This document shows positions 25,708 to 34,873 of a stretch of DNA of 64,000 nucleotides, one piece after another (position 1 is the stretch's first letter; every line of letters begins with the position of its first letter). Source of the DNA: Pseudomonas sp. A34-9 (GTDB lineage Bacteria; Pseudomonadota; Gammaproteobacteria; Pseudomonadales; Pseudomonadaceae); NCBI RefSeq assembly GCF_029543085.1, contig NZ_CP119967.1:2010501-2074500 (forward strand). Reading direction: 5' to 3'. The notes under the pieces were generated by a model, which saw only the letters and a program-made list of their open reading frames with translations, was not told where the DNA came from and ran no database searches. A program made the position numbers and the translations under genes.

Positions 25708-26775
25708 TTACTTCATCTCTACGATGACTTCTTCGTTCCACTGCTGTGGCAGGGCTTTGGAAGTCTTTTCCCAGGCATCGGCATCCTTGATCGGGGTGAC
25801 CTTTTTGTACTGCTCGTTCGGCAGCAGTTTGGCCTTCACGTCTTCCGGCAGTTGCAGGTGCTCGGCGCGGATCGGACGGGCGTTGCCACGCGCCAGGTTG
25901 GTCTGGCCGGCGTCGCTGAAAATGTATTCGCGGGTCAGCTTGGCGGCGTTAGGGTTTTTTGCGTACTTGTTGATGATCGTGGTGTAGCCGGAAATCACCG
26001 AACCGTCGGATGGGATCAGCACGACGTAGTCATCCGGGTTGGCCATCTTGGCTTTGTAGCTCAGGCCGTTGAAGTCCCAGACCACGCCGACTTCGATCTC
26101 GCCTTTTTCCATGGTGGCGATGGTCGGGTTGGCCATCGACAGGCGACCTTGCTTGGCAATGTCTGCAAACAGCAGCAGGGCGGGTTTGATGTTTTTCTCG
26201 TCGCCACCGTTGGCCAGTGCCGCCGCGAGAACGCCGTTGGCCGCTTGAGCGGCGGTGCTCACGTCACCGATCGAGACCTTGTATTTGCCGCCCTTGAGGT
26301 CAGCCCATTTGGTCGGTACTTCGGAACCGTGCAGCAGCTTTTTGTTGACGATGAACGCGATGGTGCCGGTGTAGGCCAGTGCCCAGTTGCCGTCCTTGTC
26401 CTTGGCCCAGTCCGGAACCTGATCCCAGGTGCTTGGTTTGTACGGTTGCACCACGCCTTGCTTGACCGCGATCGGGCCGAAGGCGGCACCGACGTCGCCG
26501 ATGTCGGCGGTGGCATTGTCTTTCTCGGCGGCGAACTTGGCGATTTCCTGAGCCGAGCTCATGTCGGTGTCGATGTGCTTCAGGCCGTAGGTCTTGGCCA
26601 GGTCTTCCCAGGTGCCTTTCCAGTTGGCCCAGTCATCGGGCATGCCGACGCTGTTGACGGCGCCTTCCGCTTTCGCAGCGGCTTCGAGGGTTTTCAGATC
26701 GGTGCCGGCCGCCATGGCGGAGGTGCACATTGCAATGGTCGAGCCTAACAGTGTTGCCAGGAAAAGCTGTTTCAT
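25708..26775 (-). CDS. ABC importer periplasmic solute-binding protein
   Basis: A 355-residue exported protein. Residues 1-22 are a signal peptide ending AMA. The mature protein is a family 1/8-type bilobed binding protein (EGAVNSVGMPDDWANW..., LKGGKYKVSIGDVSTAAQAANGVLA, GEIEVGVVWDFNGLSYKAK), similar in kind to iron, putrescine and 2-aminoethylphosphonate receptors. It is the first gene of the importer operon, divergent from the UTRA regulator. The conserved ligand is unknown. Confidence 0.88.
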   Translation of the reverse strand: MKQLFLATLLGSTIAMCTSAMAAGTDLKTLEAAAKAEGAVNSVGMPDDWANWKGTWEDLAKTYGLKHIDTDMSSAQEIAKFAAEKDNATADIGDVGAAFGPIAVKQGVVQPYKPSTWDQVPDWAKDKDGNWALAYTGTIAFIVNKKLLHGSEVPTKWADLKGGKYKVSIGDVSTAAQAANGVLAAALANGGDEKNIKPALLLFADIAKQGRLSMANPTIATMEKGEIEVGVVWDFNGLSYKAKMANPDDYVVLIPSDGSVISGYTTIINKYAKNPNAAKLTREYIFSDAGQTNLARGNARPIRAEHLQLPEDVKAKLLPNEQYKKVTPIKDADAWEKTSKALPQQWNEEVIVEMK

Positions 26776-26821
26776 TCCGAAGCTCCTTGGTCGTGTTCAA
26801 CGCTGCGATTGCGGTGTGTGT

Positions 26822-26833
26822 TGGTCTAGGTCA
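26822..26833. promoter_or_regulatory. Possible GntR/HutC-type operator before the binding-protein gene
   Basis: TGGTCTAGGTCA, a partial match to the TGGTCTAGACCA palindrome bound by HutC/DasR/PhnF-type regulators. It sits about 45 bases upstream of the importer's first ATG. A better copy lies at 27101-27112. The rest of the 26776-27126 gap shows no gene. Confidence 0.45.
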
Positions 26834-27100
26834 GCAATACCTGAGCCAATTTAAGGGGGGTGGATGACACTTTGATGTCGGCGGCCTTGCGGCGGGCCTT
26901 TTATTTGCCCGGTATTAGCGGCTGCCAGATAAGCGTAGACCATGCTCAAAGGCCCGGAGCGCAAGGGACTTGGCCGATGTATTGCAAGTCGTGAAGACGA
27001 CCGTTGGGGAGTTTTGTCATCTCTCGGTCATCTGCACTGCCTAGGCTTGCAACATCAGGAAGCGGCGCGATTGCCGTGCGGTTTTGCCCCGAAACAGTGC

Positions 27101-27112
27101 TGGTCTAGTCCA
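27101..27112. promoter_or_regulatory. GntR/HutC-type operator before the UTRA regulator gene
   Basis: TGGTCTAGTCCA within CTGGTCTAGTCCAG, in which six of seven base pairs of the palindrome match. It ends 14 bases before the regulator's ATG, a position suited to autorepression. Confidence 0.55.
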
Positions 27113-27126
27113 GATAGGTAACGTTG

Positions 27127-27840
27127 ATGCGCGATGAGGCAACAAAAGCGGTGACAGCGATTGGCCAGGTGTTGCAGGAACAACTCGATCACGGGTTGTT
27201 GGCAGCGGGCAGCAAGTTGCCGGCCGAGCGCAAGCTCAGTGAGTTGTTCGGCACCACACGGATTACCGTGCGGGAGGCGTTGTTGCAATTGGAGGCGCAG
27301 GGGCAGATTTATCGTGAGGAACGGCGGGGCTGGTTCGTGTCGCCACCGCGTCTGGCCTACAACCTGATGCAGCGCAGTCACTTTCACGCGATGGTCAGTG
27401 CGCAGGGGCGGGTGCCGTCGACCGAAGTGATTTCTGCGCGGTTGCAGCCGGCTTCGGCTGCGGTCTGTGCCTGGTTGCAGTTGCCGGCGTTGTCGAGTGT
27501 GATTCAGATTTGCCGGTCGCGGCGCATTGATGGGCGGTTGGTGTTGTACGTGGAGCACTATTTGAATCCGCAGTTTTTTCCGGGGATTCTTGAGTTTGAT
27601 TTGAATCAGTCGATCACCGAGTTGTATGCGCGGCATTACGATTTGCACTATGGGCGGGTGCGCTTTGAGATTGTGCCTACGTCACTGTCTGTGGATGCGG
27701 CGGCGGCTTTGCGGGTGTCGGTGGGGAGTCCGGGGTTGAGGATTGCTCGGGTTAATTATGATCAGCATGAGCGGTTGATCGATTGTGATCTGGAGTTTTG
27801 GCGGCATGATGCGATTCATGTCGGGGTTGATGTTGTTTGA
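27127..27840 (+). CDS. GntR/HutC-family regulator with UTRA ligand domain
   Basis: A 237-residue regulator. Residues about 8-70 are the GntR winged helix (GSKLPAERKLSELFGTTRITVREAL), and about 90-235 the UTRA domain, which binds a small effector. I start at the ATG at 27127 (AGGT nine bases upstream) rather than the TTG just before it. It is divergent from the ABC importer operon, and near-palindromic TGGTCTAG sites lie in front of both, so it is very likely the local repressor, released by the imported compound or its phosphate ester. Relatives include PhnF (phosphonate genes) and HutC (histidine). Confidence 0.88.
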   Translation: MRDEATKAVTAIGQVLQEQLDHGLLAAGSKLPAERKLSELFGTTRITVREALLQLEAQGQIYREERRGWFVSPPRLAYNLMQRSHFHAMVSAQGRVPSTEVISARLQPASAAVCAWLQLPALSSVIQICRSRRIDGRLVLYVEHYLNPQFFPGILEFDLNQSITELYARHYDLHYGRVRFEIVPTSLSVDAAAALRVSVGSPGLRIARVNYDQHERLIDCDLEFWRHDAIHVGVDVV

Positions 27841-27929
27841 GCTTTGAGCTTTGGGCTTTGGGCTTTGACCTTGGCGGCCTGTGGGCCGACTAGGTTCTTG
27901 GGGTTTTGGGTGTATATCCGTTGTTTCGG

Positions 27930-28250
27930 GTGCTGCCGCTGACGGTTTCGCTCTTACAGCGACTCACTTTTCCAGACGCCGAAAAGTAAGCAAAAGGCTG
28001 GGCCCCGGCGTTCGGCCCGCTCGCTGGGGCTCGGGGTTCCTTCGTTACGGGATTGATCCGGGGGCAGCGCCTACGGTTTGCTTCGCTGCACCTCCTCTCG
28101 CTGTGTTTGGCTGCGCCAAACGGTCGCTACGCTCCCACCCCCGGATCAATCCCGGAACGAAGCCTGCCGATGGGGCCGGCACGGCAAGATCAAGAGCTGC
28201 AGCCGAGCTAACGCTCATCCTGTTGAGTGGTGAGGGGCAGAAGCGGTGCG
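27930..28250. repeat. Dispersed Pseudomonas repeat with a 24-base inverted pair
   Basis: No gene is seen in 27841-28393. The stretch from about 27930 to 28250 looks like a dispersed repeat I recall from many Pseudomonas intergenic regions (CTCACTTTTCCAGACGCC...). Inside it, 28041-28064 and 28138-28161 are inverted arms of 24 bases with one mismatch, around a loop that itself holds short inverted GCCAAACGG-type pieces. Its GC-rich frames give false long reading frames on both strands. Confidence 0.65.
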
Positions 28251-28346
28251 GGGTGGACGCTGCTTTGCTTTTGCTTTTCTGTGGGCTTGCCAGCGATGGC
28301 GGCCTGACAGCCGACCTGTTTCTGACAGGCTGCTCACGGTCCAAAC

Positions 28347-28371
28347 GTGGGAGCGAGCCTGCTCGCGAAGG
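28347..28371. repeat. Single REP of the GTGGGAGCGAGCCTGCTCGCG type
   Basis: One copy of the second REP type downstream of the larger repeat and just past the stop of the M20 gene. Confidence 0.8.
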
Positions 28372-28393
28372 CGCCCCCACAGTCACTTCAAGT

Positions 28394-29728
28394 TTATTTG
28401 CCTGTCCCCGCATTGGCATACAGATAATCCGTCGCCAACGCAGCCAATGTCCTCACGCCTACCACCAGCGCCGATTCATCCACAAAGAACCCCGGATTGT
28501 GATTCGGCGCGGCCTTGCTCATGTCTTGATCCCGCGGCGTTACGCCCAGAAATACAAACAGTCCCGGCACTTCCTTGGCATAGAACGAAAAGTCTTCCGC
28601 GCCCCCCACCAGCGGGGCATTGACCACGTCGTCCTTGGCTGCCCACTTCAATGTCGGCAGCATTTTTTCGGTGAGCGCCGGGTTGTTAATTGTCGGGTCG
28701 TATTTTTCGATGATGGTCACATCCGCTTTCGCGCCACCACTTTCGGCGATTTTTTCCACGGTCTGGCGTACGTCGGCATGCAGTTTCTGGCGAATGCCAT
28801 AGTCGTAGGAGCGGATCGTCCCGGTCATGTCGACGGATTCGGGAATGATGTTGTAGCGCGTGCCGCCGTTGATGGTGCCGATGCTGACGACTGACGGATA
28901 AGACGAAATATCCGTGCGGCGGCTGACCACGGTTTGCAGGCCAACGATGGTTTGTGCGCCGACGGTGATCGGGTCGATGCCGTCCCAGGGGCGGCCGGCG
29001 TGGGTCTGTTTGCCGAGGATTTTGATGCGCAGGTCGTCGGAGCTGGCGAGGGTGGCGCCGGGGCGGTAGGCGATCTGGCCGGCGGGGACGCCGGCCCAGA
29101 CGTGCAGGCCGAAGACGGCGTCGGGTTTCGGTGATTTCATCACGCCTTCCTCGACCATCATTTTCGCGCCCCAGGTGTTTTTGCCGTCGGGGATGAAGTC
29201 GCTTGGGCCTTCTTCGGCGGGCTGGAAGTAGAACACCACGGTGCCGGGCAAGGTGTCGCGCATGCCTGTGAGAATTTTCGCCGTGCTGAGCAGGATCGCG
29301 GTGTGCGCATCGTGGCCGCAGGCGTGCATGACGTCGACTTCTTTGTCGAGGTAGCGGCCTTTGGCTTTCGAGGCAAATGGCAGGTCCGAGACTTCCTTGA
29401 CCGGCAGCGCATCCATGTCGGCGCGCAAGGCCACGGTCGGGCCGGGCAGGGCGCCTTTGAGAACGGCGACGACGCCGGTGCGGGCGACGCCGGTTTTCAC
29501 TTCAAGGCCCATGGCCTGCAACTGCTTGGCGACCAGTTCGGCGGTGCGTTTTTCGGTGTTGCCAAGTTCCGGGTGGGCGTGGATGTCGCGGCGGGTTTCC
29601 AGCAGTTGCGGTTCCAGCTTTTGGGCCTGTTCGGCGATCGTGGTACGGGTGCTTTCCAGCGTTGCGGCGCCGGCGTGGCTGGCGAAGCAGCTGAGCAGAA
29701 CGGCTTGGGCAATGCGCGTCAGTTGCAT
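28394..29728 (-). CDS. Exported M20-family amidohydrolase
   Basis: A 444-residue protein with a signal peptide (about 1-21, ending SHAGAA). It is of the M20D carboxypeptidase/amidohydrolase type, with MHACGHDAHTA (metal ligands), FQPAEEGPSDF (catalytic Glu) and HAGRPWDGIDPI (dimerisation domain). Relatives hydrolyse N-acyl amino acids, indole-acetyl conjugates or hippurate; an exported form would act in the periplasm. I chose MQLTRIAQ at 29728 (AAGGAGAA upstream). The family substrate here is not clear. Confidence 0.88.
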   Translation of the reverse strand: MQLTRIAQAVLLSCFASHAGAATLESTRTTIAEQAQKLEPQLLETRRDIHAHPELGNTEKRTAELVAKQLQAMGLEVKTGVARTGVVAVLKGALPGPTVALRADMDALPVKEVSDLPFASKAKGRYLDKEVDVMHACGHDAHTAILLSTAKILTGMRDTLPGTVVFYFQPAEEGPSDFIPDGKNTWGAKMMVEEGVMKSPKPDAVFGLHVWAGVPAGQIAYRPGATLASSDDLRIKILGKQTHAGRPWDGIDPITVGAQTIVGLQTVVSRRTDISSYPSVVSIGTINGGTRYNIIPESVDMTGTIRSYDYGIRQKLHADVRQTVEKIAESGGAKADVTIIEKYDPTINNPALTEKMLPTLKWAAKDDVVNAPLVGGAEDFSFYAKEVPGLFVFLGVTPRDQDMSKAAPNHNPGFFVDESALVVGVRTLAALATDYLYANAGTGK

Positions 29729-29793
29729 CGGGTTCTCCTTGATTATTGTTGTTCGGGCTTCCTTGCCTGTGACTGCAACCGCGCGCGTGAGTG

Positions 29794-31947
29794 CTATTCC
29801 TTCGGTTGTCCGCCACCGGCAGTGATCACTTGCACGCTCATGCGCGGCGTTGCCAGATCCAGCCCGGCTTCGTCCAGGTGACGTTTGAGCGACAGGTTGA
29901 AGGCCCGCGAAACTTCCCACTGTTTGATCGGCGCGGTCTTGAAGCGCGCGCGCAGGATCGCGCTGCCGGATTCGAAACTTTCCACGCCCTGAATCTCCAG
30001 CGGCGACCAGATGTTGCGCCGCTGCAACGGATCGGTGCGCATCTTCTGCCCGACTTCGCGCATCAGTTTGATCGCGTCGTCGATTTCCATGTTGTACGGC
30101 ACCGCGACGCGGAAGATCGCGTAGCCGAATTCCCGTGAGTAGTTCTTGATGCTTTTGATTTCGCTGAATGGGATGGTGTGCACGATGCCGTCGATGTCGC
30201 GCAGGCGCACGGTGCGGATGGTCAGGCCTTCGACGGTGCCGAGGTGGCCGCCGACGTCGACGTAGTCGTCGATGGCCAGTGAGTCTTCGATGATGATGAA
30301 CAGGCCGGTGATCAAGTCTGCGACCAGCGACTGAGCACCGAAACCGATGGCCAGACCGATCACACCGGCACCGGCCAGCAGTGGCGTGACGTTCATGCCC
30401 ATGTTCGCCAGGGCGACGATCAGCGCGATGATGAAGATCGCCACGAACAGCACGTTGCGGATCAGCGGCATCATCGTTTGCGCACGGGCATTTGCCAGGC
30501 CTTTGCGTGAGCGGGTGAGGGCGTGGTGCACGGCGGTGTCGGCGAGGATCCAGATCAGCCAGGAGAAAATCAGCGTGCCGATCAGGCTGAACAGTTTGAC
30601 GCTGACATCATGCCCTTCGCCCTCGGCAAAACCGATCAGCGACTCGCCCCACACGCGCAGGCCGAGTTCGATAAAGACCAGCCAGACCACCAGGTGTGCG
30701 AGGGTGTAGAAAAAGCTTTTCAGGCGTTCGGAGTAGAGCGCGTGGCGTTTTGGCCCGCGTTGCGGCTTCAAGGAGTGCCGGCGGACGAGGCCGTTGATCA
30801 CCATGCACATCACCAGCAGCACGGTGCAGATCAGCGATTGGCGCAATGCTGTGCTGGTGTCGCCGGCGGAAACGAACGTGGCGAACAGCGAGATGCCGAC
30901 CAGTACCAGCGCCGGCACGTACCAGAAGGTGCCGAGGATTTCGATGGTGTCGCTGAGGGCGCGGCGGGTCAGGCGTCGCGACAGCGGCTGGTTGCGAATC
31001 AGATGCGCAATCGGTCGGCGGAAGCGCAGGATAAACAGGCCGGTCGACAATGCGGCGAGGACATTGGCGATGGTTGCAGCGGTGTGGGCCAGATGCACGC
31101 CGAGGCTTTCGCTCAGGCGCGGATCATTCAGCGCTTCACCGAACGCGGCGAAGCTGCCGATCAGCCACAACGGCCGGAAAGCCTGATGCCGCAGGATGTA
31201 CAGCGCACGATGGCGGTGCGGGCCATCGAGCAGGGAAAACGCGATCACGCAGATTGCCGAGAAACAGGTGCCGACCACCAGCGCATAAGCCAGCACCATC
31301 GCCAGGCTTTTACCCAGTGACGACGGCAGCGCGTAGCTCATGTAGACGGTCATCACCAAGGCGATCAGCCACGGCCCGAGCTTGCGCAACGCAAAGCGCA
31401 ACATGTCGAGGGCCTTGGGGTGTTGCGGCAGTTCTTCGGTGAGACCGAAGCGCATGCGCACCCGATGGCCGAGCCAGATCAGCGCGGCGGCGAGCAGGCT
31501 CCAGACCATCAGGATCATGGCGAAACCGAAAATGATCGGCAGCCACTCGTTGGCCGGCAGCATCATGCCGCTCAGTTCGTCCTTGGCCAGTTCGAACTCG
31601 TCGCCCCAGCGGTTGAGCGGGCTGTCGGCGCCGGTGAATTGTTTTTCGAAGTTGGCAAGGGTGCCGCCGATCAAGCCCAGTACGCCTTCTTCGGGACTGG
31701 CTTGGGCTTTTTTGGTGGCATCGCGCAGCTTCTTCAGATCGGTCAGCAACTGTGCGCGTTGCTTGTCGTTTTCCAGCGACTTGATGACTTCGTCGAGGGA
31801 CTGGCCGAGCGGTTCCTGGGCTTCGGGTTGCGCCTTGTTGGTATTAAGCAGACCGGGCAAGCCGACCGCGTGGGCGGGCGCCAGCGGCAGCAGCGTCATC
31901 AGGCAGACGAGGAACAGACTGGGCAAAGCAAAAAGACGAGCAAACAC
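29794..31947 (-). CDS. MscS-type mechanosensitive channel with extended N-terminus
   Basis: A 717-residue inner-membrane protein. Residues about 1-30 are a signal peptide-like start (ALPSLFLVCLMTLLPLAPAHA), then a soluble periplasmic region with coiled-coil character (about 50-130), multiple membrane helices (about 140-480) and the MscS core: the pore helix GAGVIGLAIGFGAQSLVADL (about 525-545), the beta domain (DYVDVGGHLGTVEGLTIRTVRLRD) and the cytoplasmic cage. YbiO-like in layout. It opens under membrane tension to release solutes. I start at the GTG at 31947, just before the signal sequence with GAGG upstream; the frame is open far upstream but with no family sequence there. Confidence 0.87.
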   Translation of the reverse strand: MFARLFALPSLFLVCLMTLLPLAPAHAVGLPGLLNTNKAQPEAQEPLGQSLDEVIKSLENDKQRAQLLTDLKKLRDATKKAQASPEEGVLGLIGGTLANFEKQFTGADSPLNRWGDEFELAKDELSGMMLPANEWLPIIFGFAMILMVWSLLAAALIWLGHRVRMRFGLTEELPQHPKALDMLRFALRKLGPWLIALVMTVYMSYALPSSLGKSLAMVLAYALVVGTCFSAICVIAFSLLDGPHRHRALYILRHQAFRPLWLIGSFAAFGEALNDPRLSESLGVHLAHTAATIANVLAALSTGLFILRFRRPIAHLIRNQPLSRRLTRRALSDTIEILGTFWYVPALVLVGISLFATFVSAGDTSTALRQSLICTVLLVMCMVINGLVRRHSLKPQRGPKRHALYSERLKSFFYTLAHLVVWLVFIELGLRVWGESLIGFAEGEGHDVSVKLFSLIGTLIFSWLIWILADTAVHHALTRSRKGLANARAQTMMPLIRNVLFVAIFIIALIVALANMGMNVTPLLAGAGVIGLAIGFGAQSLVADLITGLFIIIEDSLAIDDYVDVGGHLGTVEGLTIRTVRLRDIDGIVHTIPFSEIKSIKNYSREFGYAIFRVAVPYNMEIDDAIKLMREVGQKMRTDPLQRRNIWSPLEIQGVESFESGSAILRARFKTAPIKQWEVSRAFNLSLKRHLDEAGLDLATPRMSVQVITAGGGQPKE

Positions 31948-32024
31948 TAGGCGGTCAACCTCGCAAGGGGCGGATTCGCTGGAGTGTACGAGGCCCACTA
32001 ACGCAATGCGAGCCGGGCGCGGAT

Positions 32025-32201
32025 TTATTCGTTGAGTTTGGCGAGGATCTTGTAGACCACGGTGGCGAGGATCATCAGCATGCCGATCCACATGGCCAAG
32101 ACGCCAGCGTTCTTGTCGCGGAAGTTGAAGCCGATGGCCAGCAGGATCATCCCGCTCAGGATCGGGACGAGCATGGCGTGGAACGAAGACATCGAGATCA
32201 T
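32025..32201 (-). CDS. Small two-helix membrane protein (58 aa)
   Basis: A short gene: 58 residues beginning MISMSSFHAMLVPILSGMI. Two hydrophobic segments (about 9-24 and 34-52) are joined by the charged turn FNFRDKNAG and end in a basic tail, so it should be a helical hairpin in the inner membrane. AAGG lies upstream of the first ATG. Codon use is GC-rich at third positions like its neighbours, which supports it as coding. It lies upstream of the MscS gene on the same strand with a 77-base gap. Function unknown. Confidence 0.72.
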   Translation of the reverse strand: MISMSSFHAMLVPILSGMILLAIGFNFRDKNAGVLAMWIGMLMILATVVYKILAKLNE

Positions 32202-32268
32202 GGAGACTGCCTTGTCGAAATGATTGATGTAAGTCTAGGCCGGTTTGGGCTGACCGGTATTGATCTGA

Positions 32269-32361
32269 GTAGGAGCTGCCGCAGGCTGCGATCTTTTGAT
32301 CTGGCTTTTGATTTACAAAAAACAAAGATCAAAAGATCGCAGCCTGCGGCAGCTCCTACAG
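32269..32361. repeat. REP pair, facing copies
   Basis: Two facing copies of the GCTGCCGCAGGCTGCGATC type REP with a 30-base AT-rich centre, directly after the apeB stop. Confidence 0.9.
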
Positions 32362-32366
32362 GGGCG

Positions 32367-33656
32367 TTACGGCAGTTCGCGGCTTGCGTAGAACGCGCTC
32401 AGCACTTTCACCAGATGCGCCAGGTCGTGGCTGCCGCACAGTTCGCGGATCGAGTGCATGGCGAAGGTCGGCAGGCCGATGTCGACGGTGCGCACGCCCA
32501 GGTGGCTGGCGGTGATCGGGCCGATGGTCGAGCCGCAGCCCATGTCGCTGCGCACCACGAAGCTTTGCACCGGCACTTCTTCGGCCATGCACAGATGGCG
32601 GAAGAAGCCTGCGGTTTCGCTGTTGGTGGCGTAGCGCTGGTTGCTGTTGACCTTGATCACCGGGCCGGCGTTGAGTTTCGGGCCGTGGTTGGCGTCGTGC
32701 TTTTCCGCGTAGTTGGGGTGTACGCCGTGGGCGTTGTCGGCCGAGACCAACAGGGATTTCTGGATGGTGCGGACGAACTCGTCACCTTCCGGCAGCAGGC
32801 GACGCAGGGTCTGTTCGAGCATCGGGCCGTCGGCACCGCAGGCCGAGCAGGAACCGACTTCTTCGTGGTCGTTGCACACCAGCACGCAGGTTTCTTCGGT
32901 TTCGGCGGTGAGCAAGGCTTGCAGGCCGGCGTAGCACGACAACAGGTTGTCGAGGCGCGCACCGGCAATGAAGTTGCCATTGAGGCCAATCACTGCAGCA
33001 CTTTGCGTGTCGTAGAAACTCAGCTCGTAATCCAGCACGACGTCGGCGTTCAGCCCATGTTCGCGGGCCAGTTGATCGGTCAGCACGGCGCGGAAATCGA
33101 CGCGCTCGTCACCGGCAAATTGCGCGAGGATCGGCGGCAGCTCGGTCTGCGCGTTGATCGCCCAGCCTTGATTGGCTTCACGGTTGAGGTGAATGGCCAG
33201 GTTGGGAATGATGGCGATCGGTGCCTTGAAGTCGATCAACTGGCTTTCGACTTTGCCGTCGCGACGGAAAGTGACGCGGCCGGCCAGCGACAGGTCGCGG
33301 TCGAACCACGGTGCCAGCAGCGCGCCGCCGTAGACTTCAACGCCCAGCTGCCAGAAGCCCTGACGCTGCAGCTCCGGTTGCGGCTTGACCCGCAGGCACG
33401 GGCTGTCGGTGTGCGCGCCGACCAGACGGATACCGCCGTGCAGTGGCGAAGTGCGGCCCATTTTGATCGCGACGATCGAGGAGTCGTTACGGGTGACGTA
33501 ATAGCGGCCGTTCGGCTCGGTGGTCCATGGCTCGCGCTCGTCGAGGCGCACGTAACCGGCGGCCTCCAGACGCTGAACCAGACTGGCAGTAGCGTGGAAC
33601 GGGGTAGGGGAGGCCTTGAGGAAGTCGATCAGGCCTTGGTTCAACTCTTCGCGCAT
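32367..33656 (-). CDS. apeB: M18-family aminopeptidase
   Basis: A 429-residue cytoplasmic metallopeptidase. [15 protein letters not shown] (about 77-91) carries the first zinc His and Asp, [17 protein letters not shown] (about 270-285) carries the Glu pair, and [14 protein letters not shown] and [13 protein letters not shown] the remaining ligands. It removes N-terminal, preferably acidic or neutral, residues from peptides. The size matches family members in Pseudomonas (429). Facing REP pairs lie on both sides, so it is probably transcribed alone. Confidence 0.93.
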   Translation of the reverse strand: MREELNQGLIDFLKASPTPFHATASLVQRLEAAGYVRLDEREPWTTEPNGRYYVTRNDSSIVAIKMGRTSPLHGGIRLVGAHTDSPCLRVKPQPELQRQGFWQLGVEVYGGALLAPWFDRDLSLAGRVTFRRDGKVESQLIDFKAPIAIIPNLAIHLNREANQGWAINAQTELPPILAQFAGDERVDFRAVLTDQLAREHGLNADVVLDYELSFYDTQSAAVIGLNGNFIAGARLDNLLSCYAGLQALLTAETEETCVLVCNDHEEVGSCSACGADGPMLEQTLRRLLPEGDEFVRTIQKSLLVSADNAHGVHPNYAEKHDANHGPKLNAGPVIKVNSNQRYATNSETAGFFRHLCMAEEVPVQSFVVRSDMGCGSTIGPITASHLGVRTVDIGLPTFAMHSIRELCGSHDLAHLVKVLSAFYASRELP

Positions 33657-33726
33657 AAGAAACTCCAGACAGCAATGGGCGGGAGTTTAACGCATTGAAC
33701 AGGGAATTGGATCTGAACCGGGTTCC

Positions 33727-33820
33727 TGTAGGAGCTGCCGAAGGCTGCGATCTTTTGACCCTGTGTTTCTTTACATCAAAAACAAGATCAAAAGATCGCA
33801 GCCTTCGGCAGCTCCTACAG
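33727..33820. repeat. REP pair, facing copies
   Basis: Two facing copies of the GCTGCCGAAGGCTGCGATC type REP between rluA and apeB, with GATCAAAA next to each core. Confidence 0.9.
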
Positions 33821-33828
33821 AGGCAATG

Positions 33829-34464
33829 TCAGAACGGTGCCGGGCACTCGAAGCGCAGGCGTTCGCCGGTTTGCGGATGGGTGAAGCTGAGCATGCTCGC
33901 GTGCAGGCACAGGCGTGGCCATGCCGCCAGCGCCTGCTCATGGGCGTAGAGCCCGTCACCGAGCAGCGGATGCCCGATCGACAGCATGTGCACGCGCAAC
34001 TGGTGCGAACGGCCGGTGATCGGCGTCAACTCAACGCGACACCAGTCGCCGCAACGCTCCAGCACGCGCCAGAAGGTCAGCGCATGTTTGCCGAATTCGT
34101 GATCGACCACATGGCGCGGTTTGGTCGGCGGGTCGTAACGCAGCGGCAAGTCGATGCTGCCACTGTCGAGTTCCGGCTGACCCCAGGCCAGCGCGGTGTA
34201 GGCCTTTTCGGTTTCGCGGTCGTGAAACTGGCGCGACAGTTCGCGATGTGTGTCGGCGTCACGGGCGAGCAGAATGATGCCGGAGGTTTCCCAGTCCAGG
34301 CGATGAACGATGCGCGCTTCCGGGTAGCCGTTTTCCTGCAGGCGGGTGATCAGGCAGTCCTTGTTGTCGTCGGCCCGACCGGGCACCGAGAGCAGCAACG
34401 TCGGTTTGTCGACCACCAGTACGGCGGCGTCCTGATGGATGATGCGGATGTTGGACAACGGCAT
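33829..34464 (-). CDS. rluA: Dual-specificity pseudouridine synthase RluA
   Basis: A 211-residue enzyme. VHRLDWETSGIILLARD contains the catalytic Asp of the RluA family, and ITGRSHQLRVHM the RNA-binding Arg stretch. There is no S4 domain, as expected for RluA itself, and the length fits (about 211-219). It makes pseudouridine at 23S rRNA position 746 and tRNA position 32. It follows minE on the same strand after a REP pair. Confidence 0.92.
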   Translation of the reverse strand: MPLSNIRIIHQDAAVLVVDKPTLLLSVPGRADDNKDCLITRLQENGYPEARIVHRLDWETSGIILLARDADTHRELSRQFHDRETEKAYTALAWGQPELDSGSIDLPLRYDPPTKPRHVVDHEFGKHALTFWRVLERCGDWCRVELTPITGRSHQLRVHMLSIGHPLLGDGLYAHEQALAAWPRLCLHASMLSFTHPQTGERLRFECPAPF

Positions 34465-34515
34465 TAAAACAGCCTCGTAACAAATGCCAACGGCGGCTCG
34501 GGACTGTTGATAACC

Positions 34516-34574
34516 CTGCAGGAGCTGCCGAAGGCTGCGAGATCAAAAGATCGCAGCCTTCGGCAGCTCCTGCA
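34516..34574. repeat. REP pair, nearly perfect palindrome
   Basis: Two facing REPs with only about ten bases (GATCAAAAGA) between the cores. The most compact of the pairs in the window. Confidence 0.9.
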
Positions 34575-34618
34575 CGAGCATCAACAGCCCGAGCCGCCGT
34601 AGCGACTACCGGATCGAC

Positions 34619-34873
34619 TCAGCGATCAGGCAGGGTGATGTTGAGTTCCAGAATCGAGCAACTGCCCTGGCTTTCCAGTGCAACATGTACGTCGTCGTTG
34701 CCGATGTTGACGTACTTGCGGATCACGTCGACCAGTTCCTTCTGCAAGGCTGGCAAGTAATCCGGCGTGCTGCGCTGGCCGCGCTCATGCGCCACGATGA
34801 TCTGTAGACGCTCTTTCGCTACCGAGGCGGTACTTGGCTTTTTGTTGGCACGAAAGAAGTCAAAAAGGTTCAT
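34619..34873 (-). CDS. minE: Cell division topological specificity factor MinE
   Basis: An 84-residue protein. Residues about 1-30 are the MinD-binding region ([23 protein letters not shown]), and the rest (ISTP-like [19 protein letters not shown]) the topological specificity domain. It displaces MinD from the membrane and drives the oscillation that keeps the septum at midcell. Its ATG shares a base with the minD stop (TAATG). Confidence 0.97.
   Translation of the reverse strand: MNLFDFFRANKKPSTASVAKERLQIIVAHERGQRSTPDYLPALQKELVDVIRKYVNIGNDDVHVALESQGSCSILELNITLPDR

Noticed and set aside
27881..28894. A 337-codon frame across the dispersed repeat
   Set aside because: It runs through a structured repeat and into the antisense of the M20 gene; it has no start signal or domain.
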